A DNA stretch of 64,000 nt from Boswellia sacra (Eukaryota; Streptophyta; Magnoliopsida; Sapindales; Burseraceae): the NCBI GenBank assembly GCA_013180625.2, contig SNVD02009077.1, positions 248,001-312,000 on the forward strand. The letters run 5' to 3'. Of the stretch, positions 1-11,496 are shown piece after piece. Both the position numbers and the translations under genes were made by a program. Under the pieces are notes generated by a model. It made no database searches. It was given only the letters and a program-made list of their open reading frames with translations, and had not been told where the DNA came from. Numbering within the stretch: position 1 is the stretch's first letter; every line of letters starts with the position of its first letter.

Positions 1-329
1 ATGGTAGATTTTACCTCCTATTTCTATGGATGTTCTTACTACTTTTTATTTTTGTTTTACATTTGAATGGTCGGTAGTACCCCCTACCATCTTTACTTTT
101 ATTTGTTAATATCTTTTTGTTATTCATTTAAATTATTCATATCATATTTGCTTACCTTTTAGTTTGTAGCGCTAAATCCCCTTTCTCATGGATCGACTCC
201 GGTCTTGTCAGGTTTATTACTTCGACACTCCTATACTTGGGAGATAATCCTATTTTTGGATGTGTCACAAAGACACGTTTGAGATAGTATGCAACTGTCA
301 TGACCACTACTTCTTTGTCGAAGGAGTAG

Positions 330-1143
330 ATCATGAAGTACTTCATGTTGTCCTTAGAAGATGATACGGTAGTGTGGTATCATAATCTTCCAAAAAAGTC
401 TGAGAAGATTGGGAAGAGCTATCCGAACAATTCGTAGAATAGTATTGCCACAACACCCAACTGGGGTAACTTTGTGTAATTTGGAGACAATGTGCTAAAG
501 GCCCAAATAGATCATTGAAAGGGTGGAAGATGAGCCTATTCCTTTGGCAGCCAAGATTTTTATCAAGAAGGGTAGATGGACCACCGTTGTAGTAAAGGGA
601 CCTAAACGAAGCCTGAAACCTGAATTTGTGTACCTCAATAACCGTGAGGAGGAGGAGTAGCAAAAAGTAGATAAAGAAGTTAAGGTGGAAGAAGAAGAGA
701 CAACCTCCGCTAAGAAGAAGTCCACGCCATCAAGTGCCTTTACCAAGAAGCAAATGGCTAGAAAAAGGGCTACAAGAGGCCCACCACCTAGAAGACTTAA
801 AGTAAAGAAGGGTAGCAAAGCTAGGAAAGGGAAGCAAGTTGAGAACCTTGTGAGGAGAGAGAGTTTACCTATAAGGTGTAAAGAAGTGAGAGTTATGGGA
901 GTATGAGATGACATCCCTAAAGTAAAGACCCTTCCAAACTTTTAGGCTAACTTTAACAGTAATGAAGAGGAAGTAAGAGTTGAAAGAGAAACACTTAAGG
1001 GCGAGAGTGAGAATGTACAAGGAGTGACAAGGAGTAGTAGATTTTACCATAAGAATGAGAAGGAAACATCAATTGAGAAAGAGAAGACTATTGAGAAAGG
1101 CAAAGAAGTTGTTAAGGAAGAAACTAAAGAAGAATAGGATCAA
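330..1143 (+). pseudogene. Gag/linker remnant of element 1
   Basis: Short + strand frames rich in Lys, Arg and Glu (for example 685-906) lie directly upstream of the protease-like region and are broken by stops. No zinc knuckle is visible. The position upstream of the protease suggests the C-terminal part of gag or the gag-pol linker. This is inferred from order rather than from a recognised domain. Confidence 0.35.
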
Positions 1144-1760
1144 GTGATCAAGCAGTTGAAGAAAACTCAAGCGAATGCTGGCATTTGGGACTTGTTTATC
1201 TCATCCCAAAAGCATAGAGAAGCCATGGCAAAGGCTTTGGTAGAGGTGGATATATTAATGGCTGCTATTCCAAATGAGATGTTAGCTGCCATGACCAGAA
1301 GAGAATCCAAGGGGGTAAATGAGAAGGTTGTAATCACCTTCACTGATGATGACCTACCTTTCAAGGGAAAGAATCACAAGAAGCCATTATTTATCAGCGC
1401 TGAGATTAGTGAAAAGAGGTCTCCTTGTATCATGGTGGATGATGGATTCGTAATCAATATTGTGCCTATAAAGATATTACACAAATATGGGGTTAATGAA
1501 GATGAATTTAAGCCTTGTGAGATGGTGATCAGGGCCTATGATTACTCGAAGAGGAGTGCCATTGGAATATTCAAGACGTTAGTGAAGACTGAGCCTATTG
1601 AAGTAATGACAAAGTTTATAGTTCTTGGCATTCCAGTTACCTTTGCTGCTTTGTTGGGCTGAGCATGGTTTCATCTGCTTGATGGAGTTCCTTCCACTTT
1701 GCATCAGAAGATCCGATTCAACATAGATAGGGAGATTGTGATCATTCATTAGCCTCAACA
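1144..1760 (+). pseudogene. Retropepsin-like aspartic protease remnant, element 1
   Basis: A 172-aa open stretch (1144-1662) carries the retroelement protease layout. There is a MVDDGFVINIVP segment at about 1432-1470, the place of the catalytic Asp and following hydrophobic strand, then a region ending near LGIPVT, where LGRPW is usual. DDG in place of D-S/T-G is frequent in this group of plant elements. The frame then shifts, and remains of the HSAGAVPSSLHQKIKF-type end can be read at 1662-1715 (WFHLLDGVPSTLHQKIRF). The frame is interrupted, so no working protease is expected. Confidence 0.6.
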
Positions 1761-1775
1761 ATTGCACCTACTGCT

Positions 1776-2039
1776 TTGAGTATGAAGGTTGGAGAAATGC
1801 CTTACATGGGAGGCTTCCATGTGGCCATGATTGATGAAGTCAGTCCAATTGTAACTAAGATAATGAAGAAACAAGGACACTTGCCAGGAACTGGGCTTGG
1901 GAGGAATGGATGTGGTTTACCATCCCTTCCAGATTTCAAAGGTCAAACTTCTAGAAGAGGTTTGGTTTATGTGTTTGATAGAGAAGAAGAAGACTTTGAG
2001 CCCAGAAAAAGGAAGTTTATCAAGTTCATCAAGGCCTAA
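1776..2039 (+). pseudogene. G-patch segment between protease and RT, element 1
   Basis: This 87-aa open stretch contains a typical G-patch core at about 1852-1910: IMKKQGHLPGTGLGRNGCG. It keeps the hydrophobic lead, the G-x-x-x-G-x-G-L-G spacing and the closing Gly. G-patch domains are short nucleic-acid-binding modules, known in RNA-processing proteins and in the pro-pol region of some retroelements. It lies just after the protease and before RT, in the same strand and order as the rest of pol, so it was part of the polyprotein. The flanking frame is broken. Confidence 0.65.
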
Positions 2040-2625
2040 GATACGAATTATGTAGGGGCTGCCGAACCATGGGTCTTCAAGGGAATGTTAAAGCCCAGAT
2101 TTGAAATTTTCAAGGATATCCTTCAAGCAAGAATCTCCAAGGGGTATGACTTGACTAAAGAAATGGAGAAAATAACTATCAAGTAGGAGAAGCCTCAAGA
2201 TCAAGTACTACCAATAAACCTGTCAGTTGACTTTGCAGCCTTTATCGAAGAAGAAATCAAAGATCCATTTTATGAAGATGTATTTGTTCCTGACCTCTTC
2301 TTTAAAGAAGACATTGTCTATGTTTAAAAGTTTGATGTAACGAAAAATCAATTTACTTACTTGTATGATGTCTTTCCTAATGACATTGTGCATCATAATT
2401 TGTATTTCACTAGCATATTTGACATCCACACCATTCAAACTCATGACATTAATCTTGGTATAATTGAGAAACCCAAGAACATATGCATTACACTTGATAC
2501 AACTCCTGAAGAGAGAGAGATTTGAAAAATTATTAAAGAAACATGAAGAAGTCTTCCCCTGGTCCCATGATGACATGCCTGGAATCGATAGAAGCATCAC
2601 TAAGCATACGATTTTGACGTATCCA
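2040..2625 (+). pseudogene. Protease-RT linker remnant, element 1
   Basis: The acidic linker that usually joins the G-patch region to RT can still be read in pieces in shifting frames. Several stops interrupt it. No separate domain is recognised. Confidence 0.4.
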
Positions 2626-3440
2626 CAATGAAGTCGGTCAAACAGAAGTTAAGTAGGTTGAGACCAGAGTGGGCACAGAAAATCAAGGAAGAAGTTTTCC
2701 AATAGATTGAAGCCAAGTTTCTAGACGTTGTGAAGCATCCTAAATGGTTAGCCAACATCGTGCTAGTACCAAAGAATGATGGAAGAGTCTGAATATGTGT
2801 TGATTATCGAGACTTGAATAAGGTATTATCGAAGGATGATTTTCCTTGCCTCACATTGATGTGTTCGTGGATAAAGTCATCGCCAGTGTGATGTTTTCCT
2901 TTGTTGATGGGTTTCCTAGGTGCAACCAGATAATGATGGCTAATGAAGACAAGATAAAAATGGCCTTCATTACCGAGTGAGGCACTTACTATTACAAGGT
3001 AATGCTTTTCGGGTTGAAGAATGCAAGGGTGACCTACCAACAAATGGTGACAATGCTATTTCCTGATATTATGCATAAGGAGATAGAAGTTTATGTAGAT
3101 GACATAATAATGAAATCTGAAACTCGAGATGGTCATCTTGAAGCTTTAGACAAGTTCCTAGAAACGGTGAAGAAGTGTAAGTTACGGCTTAATCCGAAAA
3201 AGTGTGCTTTTGGAATCACCTAAAGGAAGCTGTTGGGGTTTGTAGTCAGCAAGAAGGGGATCCCGACAAGGTTAAGGCAATTACGGAGATGCCATTGCCT
3301 AAGACTAAAAAAGAAATTAGAGGGTTTCCTAGAAAGATCCAAGACATTAGTCGGTTCATGGCCAAATTGACGATAGTTTGTGCACCAATCTTCAGGCTCT
3401 TACAGAAGGGTCAGCCAATGATATGGAATGATCAGTGCTA
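2626..3440 (+). pseudogene. Reverse transcriptase remnant, element 1
   Basis: Ty3/gypsy RT can be followed through several frames. The N-terminal palm reads VKQKLSRLRPEWA..., then WLANIVLVPKNDGRV, a stop, ICVDYRDLNK (2795-2822), and the catalytic box VYVDDII at about 3088-3108 within the open frame 3002-3223. The end reads LNPKKCAFGIT. Stops fall at positions where a conserved residue is expected: R to stop before ICVDYRD, W to stop after ITE at about 2977, and Q to stop at 3438. The copy is inactive. Confidence 0.8.
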
Positions 3441-4145
3441 AGAAGCGTTTGAGAAGATTAAGAAGTACTTGTATAACTCGCAAGTTTTGAGACCACCAAG
3501 ACATAGCAAGAATTTGATTCTCTACTTGACTCTTAAGGAGGAGACTATCGGTGCTATGCTAGCACAAGAAGTTGCTGCCATACGAGATGAAATATAGTTA
3601 CGTAGAGAATACGTGCTTAGCCATGGTGTGGCTCTCAAAGAAGTTGAGGCATTATTTTTAGTCTTATCAGATTAAGGTTGTCTCAAAAGAGGATCCGATA
3701 AAATATCTTTACAAAGCACCATCATTGGTAGGGAAGCTAGAGAGATGGCTGGTCCAATTGTCAAAATTCGACATCGAGTATGCCACGAAGAAGGTGGTGA
3801 AAGGAATGGTAGTAGCAGAAATTTTGGCCATGACTCCAGTCGACGATGATGAACCATGGGAGTTGGATTTCCCAGATGAATATTTGGGGTAATCTCGATA
3901 GTCAGATGGAATGTTCTTTGATAGAGCTGTTAATAGAAACAATGTTGGAATAGGAGTTATTTTGGTCTCACCAACTGAAAAAGTCATCCCTTTTACTAAG
4001 AAGCTAGAGTTTAGAGTCATCAATAATATGATTGCATACGAACCCTGTGTTTTTGGTTTAAAGGCTATGATTATGATAGGTATTGATAAAATAGAAGTGT
4101 TGAAAGATTTGAAACTAGTCACCTCTCAAGCCAATGAAGATTGAG
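3441..4145 (+). pseudogene. RNase H region remnant, element 1
   Basis: After RT the connection domain reads EAFEKIKKYLYNSQVLRPP. It is followed by RNase H, best seen in the open frame 3911-4144: MFFDRAVNRNNVGIGVIL, where families usually have M-x-F-D-G-A and G-x-G-x-G. The first catalytic Asp is kept but the Gly after it is now Arg. Stops before it (TAA near 3890, TAG near 3899) break the frame. Confidence 0.65.
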
Positions 4146-4439
4146 ATCTACGGGAAGGTAGGTTGAAACCGTACCTTGAGCATATTAGAAGGTTGATTAG
4201 AAGGTTCAAGCAGTGTACCTTCACCCATCTTCTCAGAAATAAGAGATGGCTGATACTTTAGCTTCTTTGGCACCAGTTTGGGTGAGTACTCAAGAGTTGC
4301 TAGTGAGAGCAATAGTGATATCACAAGCATGGGGTCATTGCTACATTGGAACCCCATCTAATGGAAGTCAAAATGGATGGGAAGCCATGGTTCTATGATT
4401 TGACGAAGTAATTAGAGGAAAGAATTCTGCCAGATGAGG

Positions 4440-5616
4440 CCAATGAAAAAGACAAGGTCATACTACAAAGGTTGGCCCAACAATTTACTTATCATCAAGG
4501 ACTGATGTACAAAGGAATGCCAAAAGGGATGCAATTGAGATGTGCCGATGAGAAAGAACCTAGAAGGCTTATGGAAGAAATCCATAATGGTGTGTGTAGA
4601 CCACACATAAATGAACTAATGCTTGCAAACAAGATAATAAGACAAGGCTTTTATTGGTTAACCATGGACACAGATTATGTCCAATTTGTGAAGAGATGTC
4701 ACCAGTGCCAAATCAATGAAAATTTTATTCACTAGACACCCTTGGATTTACAACGAATGGTGGCATCGTGGCCTTTTATAGCATGGGAAATTGACATTAT
4801 AGGCGAGAGAAGGCCGTCAGCCTCTAATGAGTATAAAATATGTTATGGTGGCGATTGACAACTTCACCAAATAGATAGAAGCTGAATCCTATAGTAAACT
4901 GAGGGCAAAGCAGATAGTAGAGTTCATTGAGAAAAACATCATATGCAGATTTGGAGTGCCACATCACGTCGTGATTAACAATGGGGTTGGACTAAAGTCT
5001 TATTTGAGAGGTATGGGATTGAACACCATAAGTCGTCTCCATATCGACCACGGAGCAATAAAAGTGGCCAATAAGAACATCAAGAAGATGTTGGCCAAGA
5101 TGGTGCAGACATACAAGATTGGGCGGAGAAACTATTATTCATGTTATGGGTTATAGAACAACACCCAAAAGTTCAACGACGATAATGCCCTTCTTGCTGG
5201 TGTATGGTTCATAAGCGGTCCTACCAATCGAGATAGAAATGAAATCGATGAGAGTTCTGATGGACTTAAAAATTTCTAAAAAGAGGTAGGTTCATAATAA
5301 ATGTGAACAGTTGGCCTTGATTGATGAGAAAAAAAAAATGAAGGCTAGATATTACATGTAGTTGTACCAGAAGCGAGTTGCTCGAGCCTTTAACAAGAGA
5401 ATAAAAGCAAGGAAGTTCAAAGAAAGGAGGTCCTTAAACAAGCGAGGCCAATGGTGTTTGGTCTGAGAGGGAAGTTCAAGACCAACTGGGAGGGCCCATT
5501 CCTTATGACGAAGATCATGTTTGATGAAGCCATCATTTTATCAAACATGGAAGGTAACAAGTTCACTGAGCCCATCAACATGGACAAGCTGAAGAAATAT
5601 TATGTGTGCAAGTGAG
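4440..5616 (+). pseudogene. Integrase remnant with C-terminal tail, element 1
   Basis: The HHCC zinc domain is visible in the open frame 4472-4735, with His in the GVCRPHIN segment and the closing pair CHQC. The DDE core can be read in broken frames after 4780 (ending of WGIDIIG-type, then a segment preceding the second Asp at about 4950-4980 with several changes). The C-terminal tail closes near 5613 with PINMDKLKKYYVCK and a TGA, the usual end of pol in these elements. Frameshifts and stops show that it is dead. Confidence 0.7.
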
Positions 5617-6420
5617 AAAAAAGAAAAAGAGAGTGTGAAAGGAAAAATAATTAATCAGAAAACCAGAAATGGTTGATCAATTATTGGAGTTGTCTCATTG
5701 TGCACATATTGTTCGAAGAATAAACGATTGTACTTTTATTAATGAAATGAAATTGTTTGGAAGCAAATATGCTTTTGAAATATCTTATTATTTTGCAGAA
5801 TGATAAAAGGAAAGCATCTAACATCTAAGTTAATAATGAAACTATTAATGTCAACTCTGCCTCTTCAGTGGACTATGAATAGGCTCACCATATCGCTTAC
5901 GGCACCATCTAGCTCAAATGACAGGATCAGGAATGGAAGCCTGAATGGTCACCTAATCCTTATATTGGTCATCTATTTCAAAGTCAGGATCACAGAATAG
6001 ATTCCTCTTGATGGTTCAATGTGGCCAAGAATCCTTCACACGCTCTAGATAACAAGCAAACAATCTACCAACACAAAATGCAGTCGATGAATCCACAATC
6101 TGCTGTTTAAGCCCATACTACCAACATAGTCTAGCAGGATCATAGAATGAACTACGGGCGAAGCCTGTCAAAGGCACGCACGCGATGTAAGTCTTGATAG
6201 TTACATGCTCCAGCCTACACCATGGACAGTGCCAACAAATATGACTATCCAAAGCGACTTGAAGCTAGTCGATCCAAAAATAACGTCTCTCAAGTCTTTT
6301 CCCTATATGAAGTCAAGGTTGTAACAGGAAATATCACCCTCAGGCGATACTAGAATGGACAACCTCTCTTATAACAAAATCTAAAAAAAAAAAAGAGACA
6401 AAAGAAAAATAAGAAAAAGC
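5617..6420 (+). other. Post-integrase 3' region of element 1, no gene seen
   Basis: This is purine-rich, non-coding sequence after the pol stop. Short open frames show no family signal. Long untranslated stretches of this kind between integrase and 3' LTR are common in large Ty3/gypsy elements. Confidence 0.5.
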
Positions 6421-6645
6421 TTGTTAAATCAAAAACCTAAAAAGGCGGCTTAGGCAAAAATTAAGGCAAGCCAGCTAAGTTGAAAACCCAAAAGGGCAAC
6501 TTAGGCAAAAATTAGGGCAAAGAACAAAGAACAAGAAAAAGCTCGCTAAGTTGAAAACCCAAAAAAGGCGGCTTAGGCAAAAGTTAGGGCAAGCTTGCTA
6601 AGTCGAAAACCCGAAATAGCATCTTAGATAAAAATTAAGGTTAAA
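6421..6645 (+). repeat. Tandem repeat, four units of about 52-70 bp
   Basis: Four imperfect copies start near 6421, 6474, 6545 and 6597. Each carries the pattern GCTAAGTTGAAAACCC, a short A/G stretch, GGCGGCTTAGGCAAAA and TTAGGGCAA. The second unit has an extra AAGAACAAAGAAC insertion. It lies in the 3' untranslated part of element 1. Confidence 0.7.
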
Positions 6646-7054
6646 AGAAAAATACCTGAAGAATTAGAAGACTACCACTGAACCTCTGTCTCAAATCAAT
6701 CCTCACACGATCAAGTCTGATTAATGTTTCAGCAAGAATCAAGGGAACAGTTGTGAAATCAGGTCCTATATGAGAAATGATGGCCACAAGATGAGGATCT
6801 CAGGGACCATCTGGTGAAACCAGTAGAAACTATGTGAGAAGGCAAAACTGAAGAAGGTGAAGCCAAACAGACGAGGTCTTATCCATCATTTCAAGCAAAG
6901 ACATAATGGAAGGCAATGTCACTCTACTGCCTCTGGTGTGAATACCCATAGTAGAAAAGTTGAAGAAGTTGGGAAGATCAAACATCGATGGTGTCTCAAT
7001 AGTAGGTAGAATGATGCTCTCAAAACTGGATGAATGATAACCGAGTATGGCAAA

Positions 7055-7225
7055 AATGTGAAAGACATGATTATGAGGATCCCAGAAGGTCGTGCATTCA
7101 AAGCTCTTACCCGTTGAAGTGGAAGACATATAATTATGGGGATCCTAGAAGGTCGTGTGTTCAAAGCTCTTGCCCTTTGAAGTGGAAGACATAATTATGG
7201 GGATCCCAGAAGGTCGTTCATTCCT
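7055..7225 (+). repeat. Tandem repeat, about 65-bp unit, nearly three copies
   Basis: Copies share GAAGTGGAAGACAT, AATTATGGGGATCC and AGAAGGTCGTG, then TTCAAAGCTCTT. The first copy is the most diverged (ACATGATTATGAGGATCCC). Confidence 0.65.
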
Positions 7226-7689
7226 TAAGAAAAGGAACGTCAAGCTTCACATCTCGAACAAACTTTAGATTAGAGAGACTACTGGATTTGAGTCGCTTCT
7301 AGTCATCATCTTGTAGAAGCTTTAAGAGAGGTTGAAGAACCTTAAGAATGGCCTCAGACATGTTAGAAAACACAAGAAGAGGCATTGGAAGGGAAGTAAA
7401 AGAGAAAAAGAGAAGGCCGATGGCTACAGTCTTTACTCATCACCATCATTACATTAGCATCAACTAAAGAAGCAGCAACCTGAGCCTGAAAATGGTCAAC
7501 CTCTCACTCTAGACACTCGATCTATCGGTGACTCATCTAGTCCAAGCAAGAAGCATATAGTTAGAAAAGATTATTAAGATAGACATCATGCATACATGAA
7601 ACATAAAGCATTTTCTTACAGGAAGCACAATCCAGAATAGAGGATAGTCTAGAAATGACTAGGTTTTGTAGAATCACAATTTAGTATGA
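7226..7689. other. Unassigned element sequence
   Basis: No coding frame, RNA gene or clear repeat was recognised between the 65-bp repeat and the inverted LTR copy. Confidence 0.4.
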
Positions 7690-9645
7690 AATACTAGGAG
7701 TAATCTCATAGGAAAAAGGCCCAATACTTATAGGAATGGAAGTAACATGATGTGCAAGCGAAATAGGTGTAAACGGGGCATTCATCCCGCCAAAGGGTTT
7801 GTAACCACGACACTATATCAAAGCCTCTTTCGAGACTTAAGGGAACACAAACGAGAAATGGGCATGTCTGGAGAAAGGATTCGCCACCCAATTATTCAAT
7901 TAGGAATGAATGGGGCAATATGATCCCTCGCTTCGGGATCTAAACTACCCTCATCCCTTCAGAGATGGGTTTGGGAAGTTAGGTATGAGTCTTTTGACCA
8001 GCCTGGATATAAATTCGACCTCCACTTGGGAAATACCAAATAAGAATAACTTGTCTTGTTACTTAATCCACTTATGTGGTTCGTTTTATGCACATATTTT
8101 CATTTTCATCGTCATTAAACATGTGAGATGATTATTCAATCAAAATAGTAGTATATTCATACATAGAAAGAGGGAGGAGAATAGAATACATTTCCATCAT
8201 ACATGGGGGAAGAAGAGAGGATTACAATAGTTGTTATTCAATAATAAAGTAATTCTACTTGAACACTTCAAATATTTATTCACTTATACAATTAAAACAT
8301 TCAATAACTGAAAGCACATTCATGCATACAAAGTCAATCAATTTGAGACTCCACAAATAGCAAATTCCTCACCATCACATGTGAGTCTATTCAATGCTTA
8401 TCAAGCCTCTTTTGTGGCATTATACAATCATTCAATTATACTTCTAATAATGGTATATTCATACTTTCATAGATAAACAAATCTAGTATCATGGCATTCT
8501 AGCCTAGATTTGATAATTCTATCATGGTAATTCTACCGATAGCTATTCTAGCATTATTCATATCAATTCATGGCAATTCTAGCCTAGACATTATTCTTAT
8601 GGCATATTCTAGCCTAAACAAAGCAATCATGGCATATTCTAGCCCAATTCAAACAATCATCATCAAACAAGTAATTTAAGGGCAAAATCATAATTCTTAC
8701 CTATTCTATACTATTTCCTAGCATTTATCAAAGCAACTATAAGTCTTTCTAGCATGCTGCTAATCATGTTCTCTTAAGCATGACTCTAGGCATGTGCTCC
8801 TAGGCATATTTCTAAGTATTCGCCAAGAAAGTAAATTCCTAAGCATTATTCTAGTAAAGGAGGAATTCAAAACTTACTTTGACACGCTTATCCATTTCAT
8901 AAAACAAATAAAAGATTAAACAATTCTATAAAATCCTAAACATGCCTCTAAGCATCAAAATAAATCCTAAAAATGCTTATTGTAAGCATAAATAAACCTA
9001 AACATGCTTAATTCTAAGCAAGAAAAATAAAGAAGAAAATATAAGGGAGAAAAGAAAACTGCTCTTAGGACATATCTTTTTTTTGGTTTAGAGCAATATA
9101 AAACGCCTGAAAAAATATTAGACTAGAAAGGACTCCTTGGAATTCTCACAAGTGTGCCCTAGAGGGAGAAAGAAAGGATTTCCGGATGCCCTGAGAAGTG
9201 TGCCCAATGTGTGCTTCTATAGACTTTCCTTAAAGTGAAAATGTGATAAAACACCAATGTGGGATTCAGATAAATAGTACCCGGATGAACATTGTCAGTC
9301 GGCCGTTTACCACCAACCCTTCCTATTTTATAATTTTGCAATATAGTCCCTTCTGACCTTTGTCTATTCAATCGCTCATAACTTTTTATTTCAATTTTGA
9401 TATACGATCCGTAAATTTCTACGAAAACTAGACATTCGTAGATTTGAATGGTATATGACTCATCGTCAGATTCCTTATGGATTATTTTCTGTGATTTTTT
9501 GAAGTCATATGTCAATTTTCGAGACCTTTCACCAACTTCTTCTCGCCCTCCTCGTCTTGGCCCTCAAGGGCATCTTGGTCATTTTTTGTACTTAACATTC
9601 ATCTTCATTTCATCATCAAGCCTCAAAAATTTAGTTTTTATACTG
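7690..9645 (-). repeat. LTR-like copy in - orientation, inverted relative to 11.5-13.8 kb
   Basis: This stretch is the reverse complement of most of 11,497-13,500 with moderate divergence. Matching landmarks include the segment around 7905-8010 with 13,290-13,400, and the AAACATGC...TAAGCAT-rich tract at 8890-9020 with 12,200-12,310. The segment at 9440-9620 (GTATATGACTCATCG, GAAGTCATATGTCA, CATCTTCATTTCATCATC) matches 11,530-11,700. The order is preserved, which supports one long LTR rather than scattered homology. It contains many short internal repeats (TTCTAGCCTAGA-like, 8500-8660). Confidence 0.65.
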
Positions 9646-9769
9646 AGTCGGGCAAATCTACCTCGACGAGACCCAAGGGAAATAGCATGATGTGCAAACC
9701 GCCTAAATCAATCAAATTAGTATTAAGCGGACTCAAATATCCAAATTGCTTGCATTAAGCAACTCTGTC

Positions 9770-10110
9770 TCAAGGAGACTTAATTCAAGCAAAGCGATTT
9801 GAAGGAGGCACCTTCTCAAAGAAAGCATCCACCTTGAAGGAAGAATCTCCTTTGAAGAAGGCATCTTCCTCGAAGAAGGCATCCACCCTAAAGAAAGAAT
9901 CTCCCTTAAAGAAGGAACCTCCTTTGAAAAAAGGCATCTATCTTGAAGTAGACGTCCACTTTAAAGAAGGCATCTCTTTTGAAGAAGGAAGCTCAGCATG
10001 AAGAAAGAATTTGAAGTCTATCCTAAAGAAGGGATTTTGAAGAAGGAATATGATGTTCACCTTTATAAAGGAAGTCCGCCTTGAAGACGAAAGGTCACCT
10101 TGAAGAAAGG
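9770..10110 (+). repeat. Short-period purine-rich tandem repeat (GAAGAAGGCATC-like)
   Basis: Repeats of 15-30 bp built on CTTGAAGAAGGCATC and AAGAAAGAATCTCC variants run through this stretch. Beyond it, 10,160-10,250 is a nearly pure A/G tract. The Lys/Arg-rich frames that open here are a by-product of the base composition. Confidence 0.6.
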
Positions 10111-10859
10111 ATTGGAAAAAAGAAGAAGATTCATAGTCAAATAGTTGGAAGGGTAAGAGGCCAAAGAAAAAAGGAAAAGAAAAGAAAGAAAAGAAAAGAA
10201 AAAAGAAAGAGAGAGAAAAGAAGAGAGAGAAAGAAAAGAGAAGAAAATTCTACATTGACCTTAAGACATCGAAAGAATTTTTGAAAAACATATTGGTGAT
10301 AGGCACCAAGCCACGTCAATAATTTAGCAACTCATAAAGAAAGATGAATAACGTCAATTATTGAAATCTTCGACCGATTCACATGGAAGAATTCCTCCAA
10401 ATACTATAAAGCATTTTGTTGAAGAATACACCAAACAAGGTAAGAACTTTGAGTTAATTTGAAATCATCAAGAGATGTATGATATTTTGTAGCGATTTGC
10501 AAAGACAATGGAAGAATCCCCGATGAGTCCAAGAATCAATAGTATGATAAGAATCTCCCTAGTAAAGGGTTTTATGAATGCAAATTCTGAAGAGATCAAG
10601 AACAAAGAATGCTCAAGCATAACGAATCAAGAATTTTTCCTACCAGACAAGAAGAAATCATAAAAAGAAGAATGAAGAATACTCGATAGAAGGGCATGAA
10701 ACCCCTTGAATGCAAAGACTGAAGAAAATCAAAGAAGCATGAAGAATACTTAGAAGAAAGATATGAAACCCAACAAATGCAAAGTCTGAATAGATTAAAG
10801 AAGAATAATTAGCTGAAGGCATGAAGAATAAAGAGGTCTAAAGATCAAAAAGCAGTGTA

Positions 10860-11340
10860 TGATAGACGTTTTACCAGTGGGCATGCATTGTAAGGAAACC
10901 CTAAGAAGTATGTGCACTTAAGAGCCCTTAGAATAGGCACAAGCCCTAAGAAGAGACATACTAAAGAGTGTTGAGAACCTTAAGAAGTAAGTATATTTAA
11001 GAGTGTTTTAAGCCCTTAGAATAGGCATAAGCCCTAAGAATAGGCACACTAGTGTTAGAAACCCTAAGAATTAGGTGCACTTAAGAGTGTTTAAAGCCTT
11101 TAAAATAGGCGCATTGAAGAGTTTTGACAAACACGAAGAAGTAGGTACATTGAAGCGTGTTAGAAATCCTAAGAAGTAGGTGCACTAAGGAGTGCTTTAT
11201 CATAGCATTATAAGGATGCTTTCTAGCCTTTGAATGGGCACATCCATCCTTAGATGGACATATTAGCCCTCGAATAGGCACATCAACCCTTAGATGGGCA
11301 CACAACCCTTAGATGGACATATTACCCCTCGAGTTGGTAC
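10860..11340 (+). repeat. Degenerate tandem repeats with CCCTTAGA and CCCTAAGAA cores
   Basis: The first half has units containing CCCTAAGAAGTAGGTGCACT, AAGAGTGTTT and AGCCCTTAGAATAGGCA. The second half (about 11,220-11,340) has 20-25-bp units of CCCTTAGATGGGCACA and CCCTCGAATAGGCACAT. Together they form the end of the 3' untranslated region of element 1. Confidence 0.6.
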
Positions 11341-11477
11341 ATGTTTTTGTAGGAATTAAAGAGAAAAAAAAGATGATGAGAAGTCTGACAGAACGAAGAT
11401 AAAGGCAAAAATGTCAAGATGGAGGAAAGGAAAAACAAAGCAAAAGTACTTTGTCAATCTTTGTGTCTCACAAACCT

Positions 11478-11496
11478 CTCCAAAGTAGGGGGCAAG
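11478..11496 (+). promoter_or_regulatory. Polypurine-tract-like site before LTR
   Basis: AAAGTAGGGGGCAAGC directly precedes TTTAGACACTGG, which resembles the common plant LTR start TGTAGACAC. This fits a plus-strand priming site at the inner edge of a 3' LTR, and so a + strand element whose internal part lies to the left. Confidence 0.55.

Noticed and set aside
9159..9690. Frames of 80-118 codons within the inverted LTR copy
   Set aside because: They lie in LTR sequence, overlap on both strands, and are not kept in the other LTR copy.
10081..10319. Lys/Arg-rich frames on both strands
   Set aside because: They arise from a nearly pure A/G tract and have low-complexity composition only.
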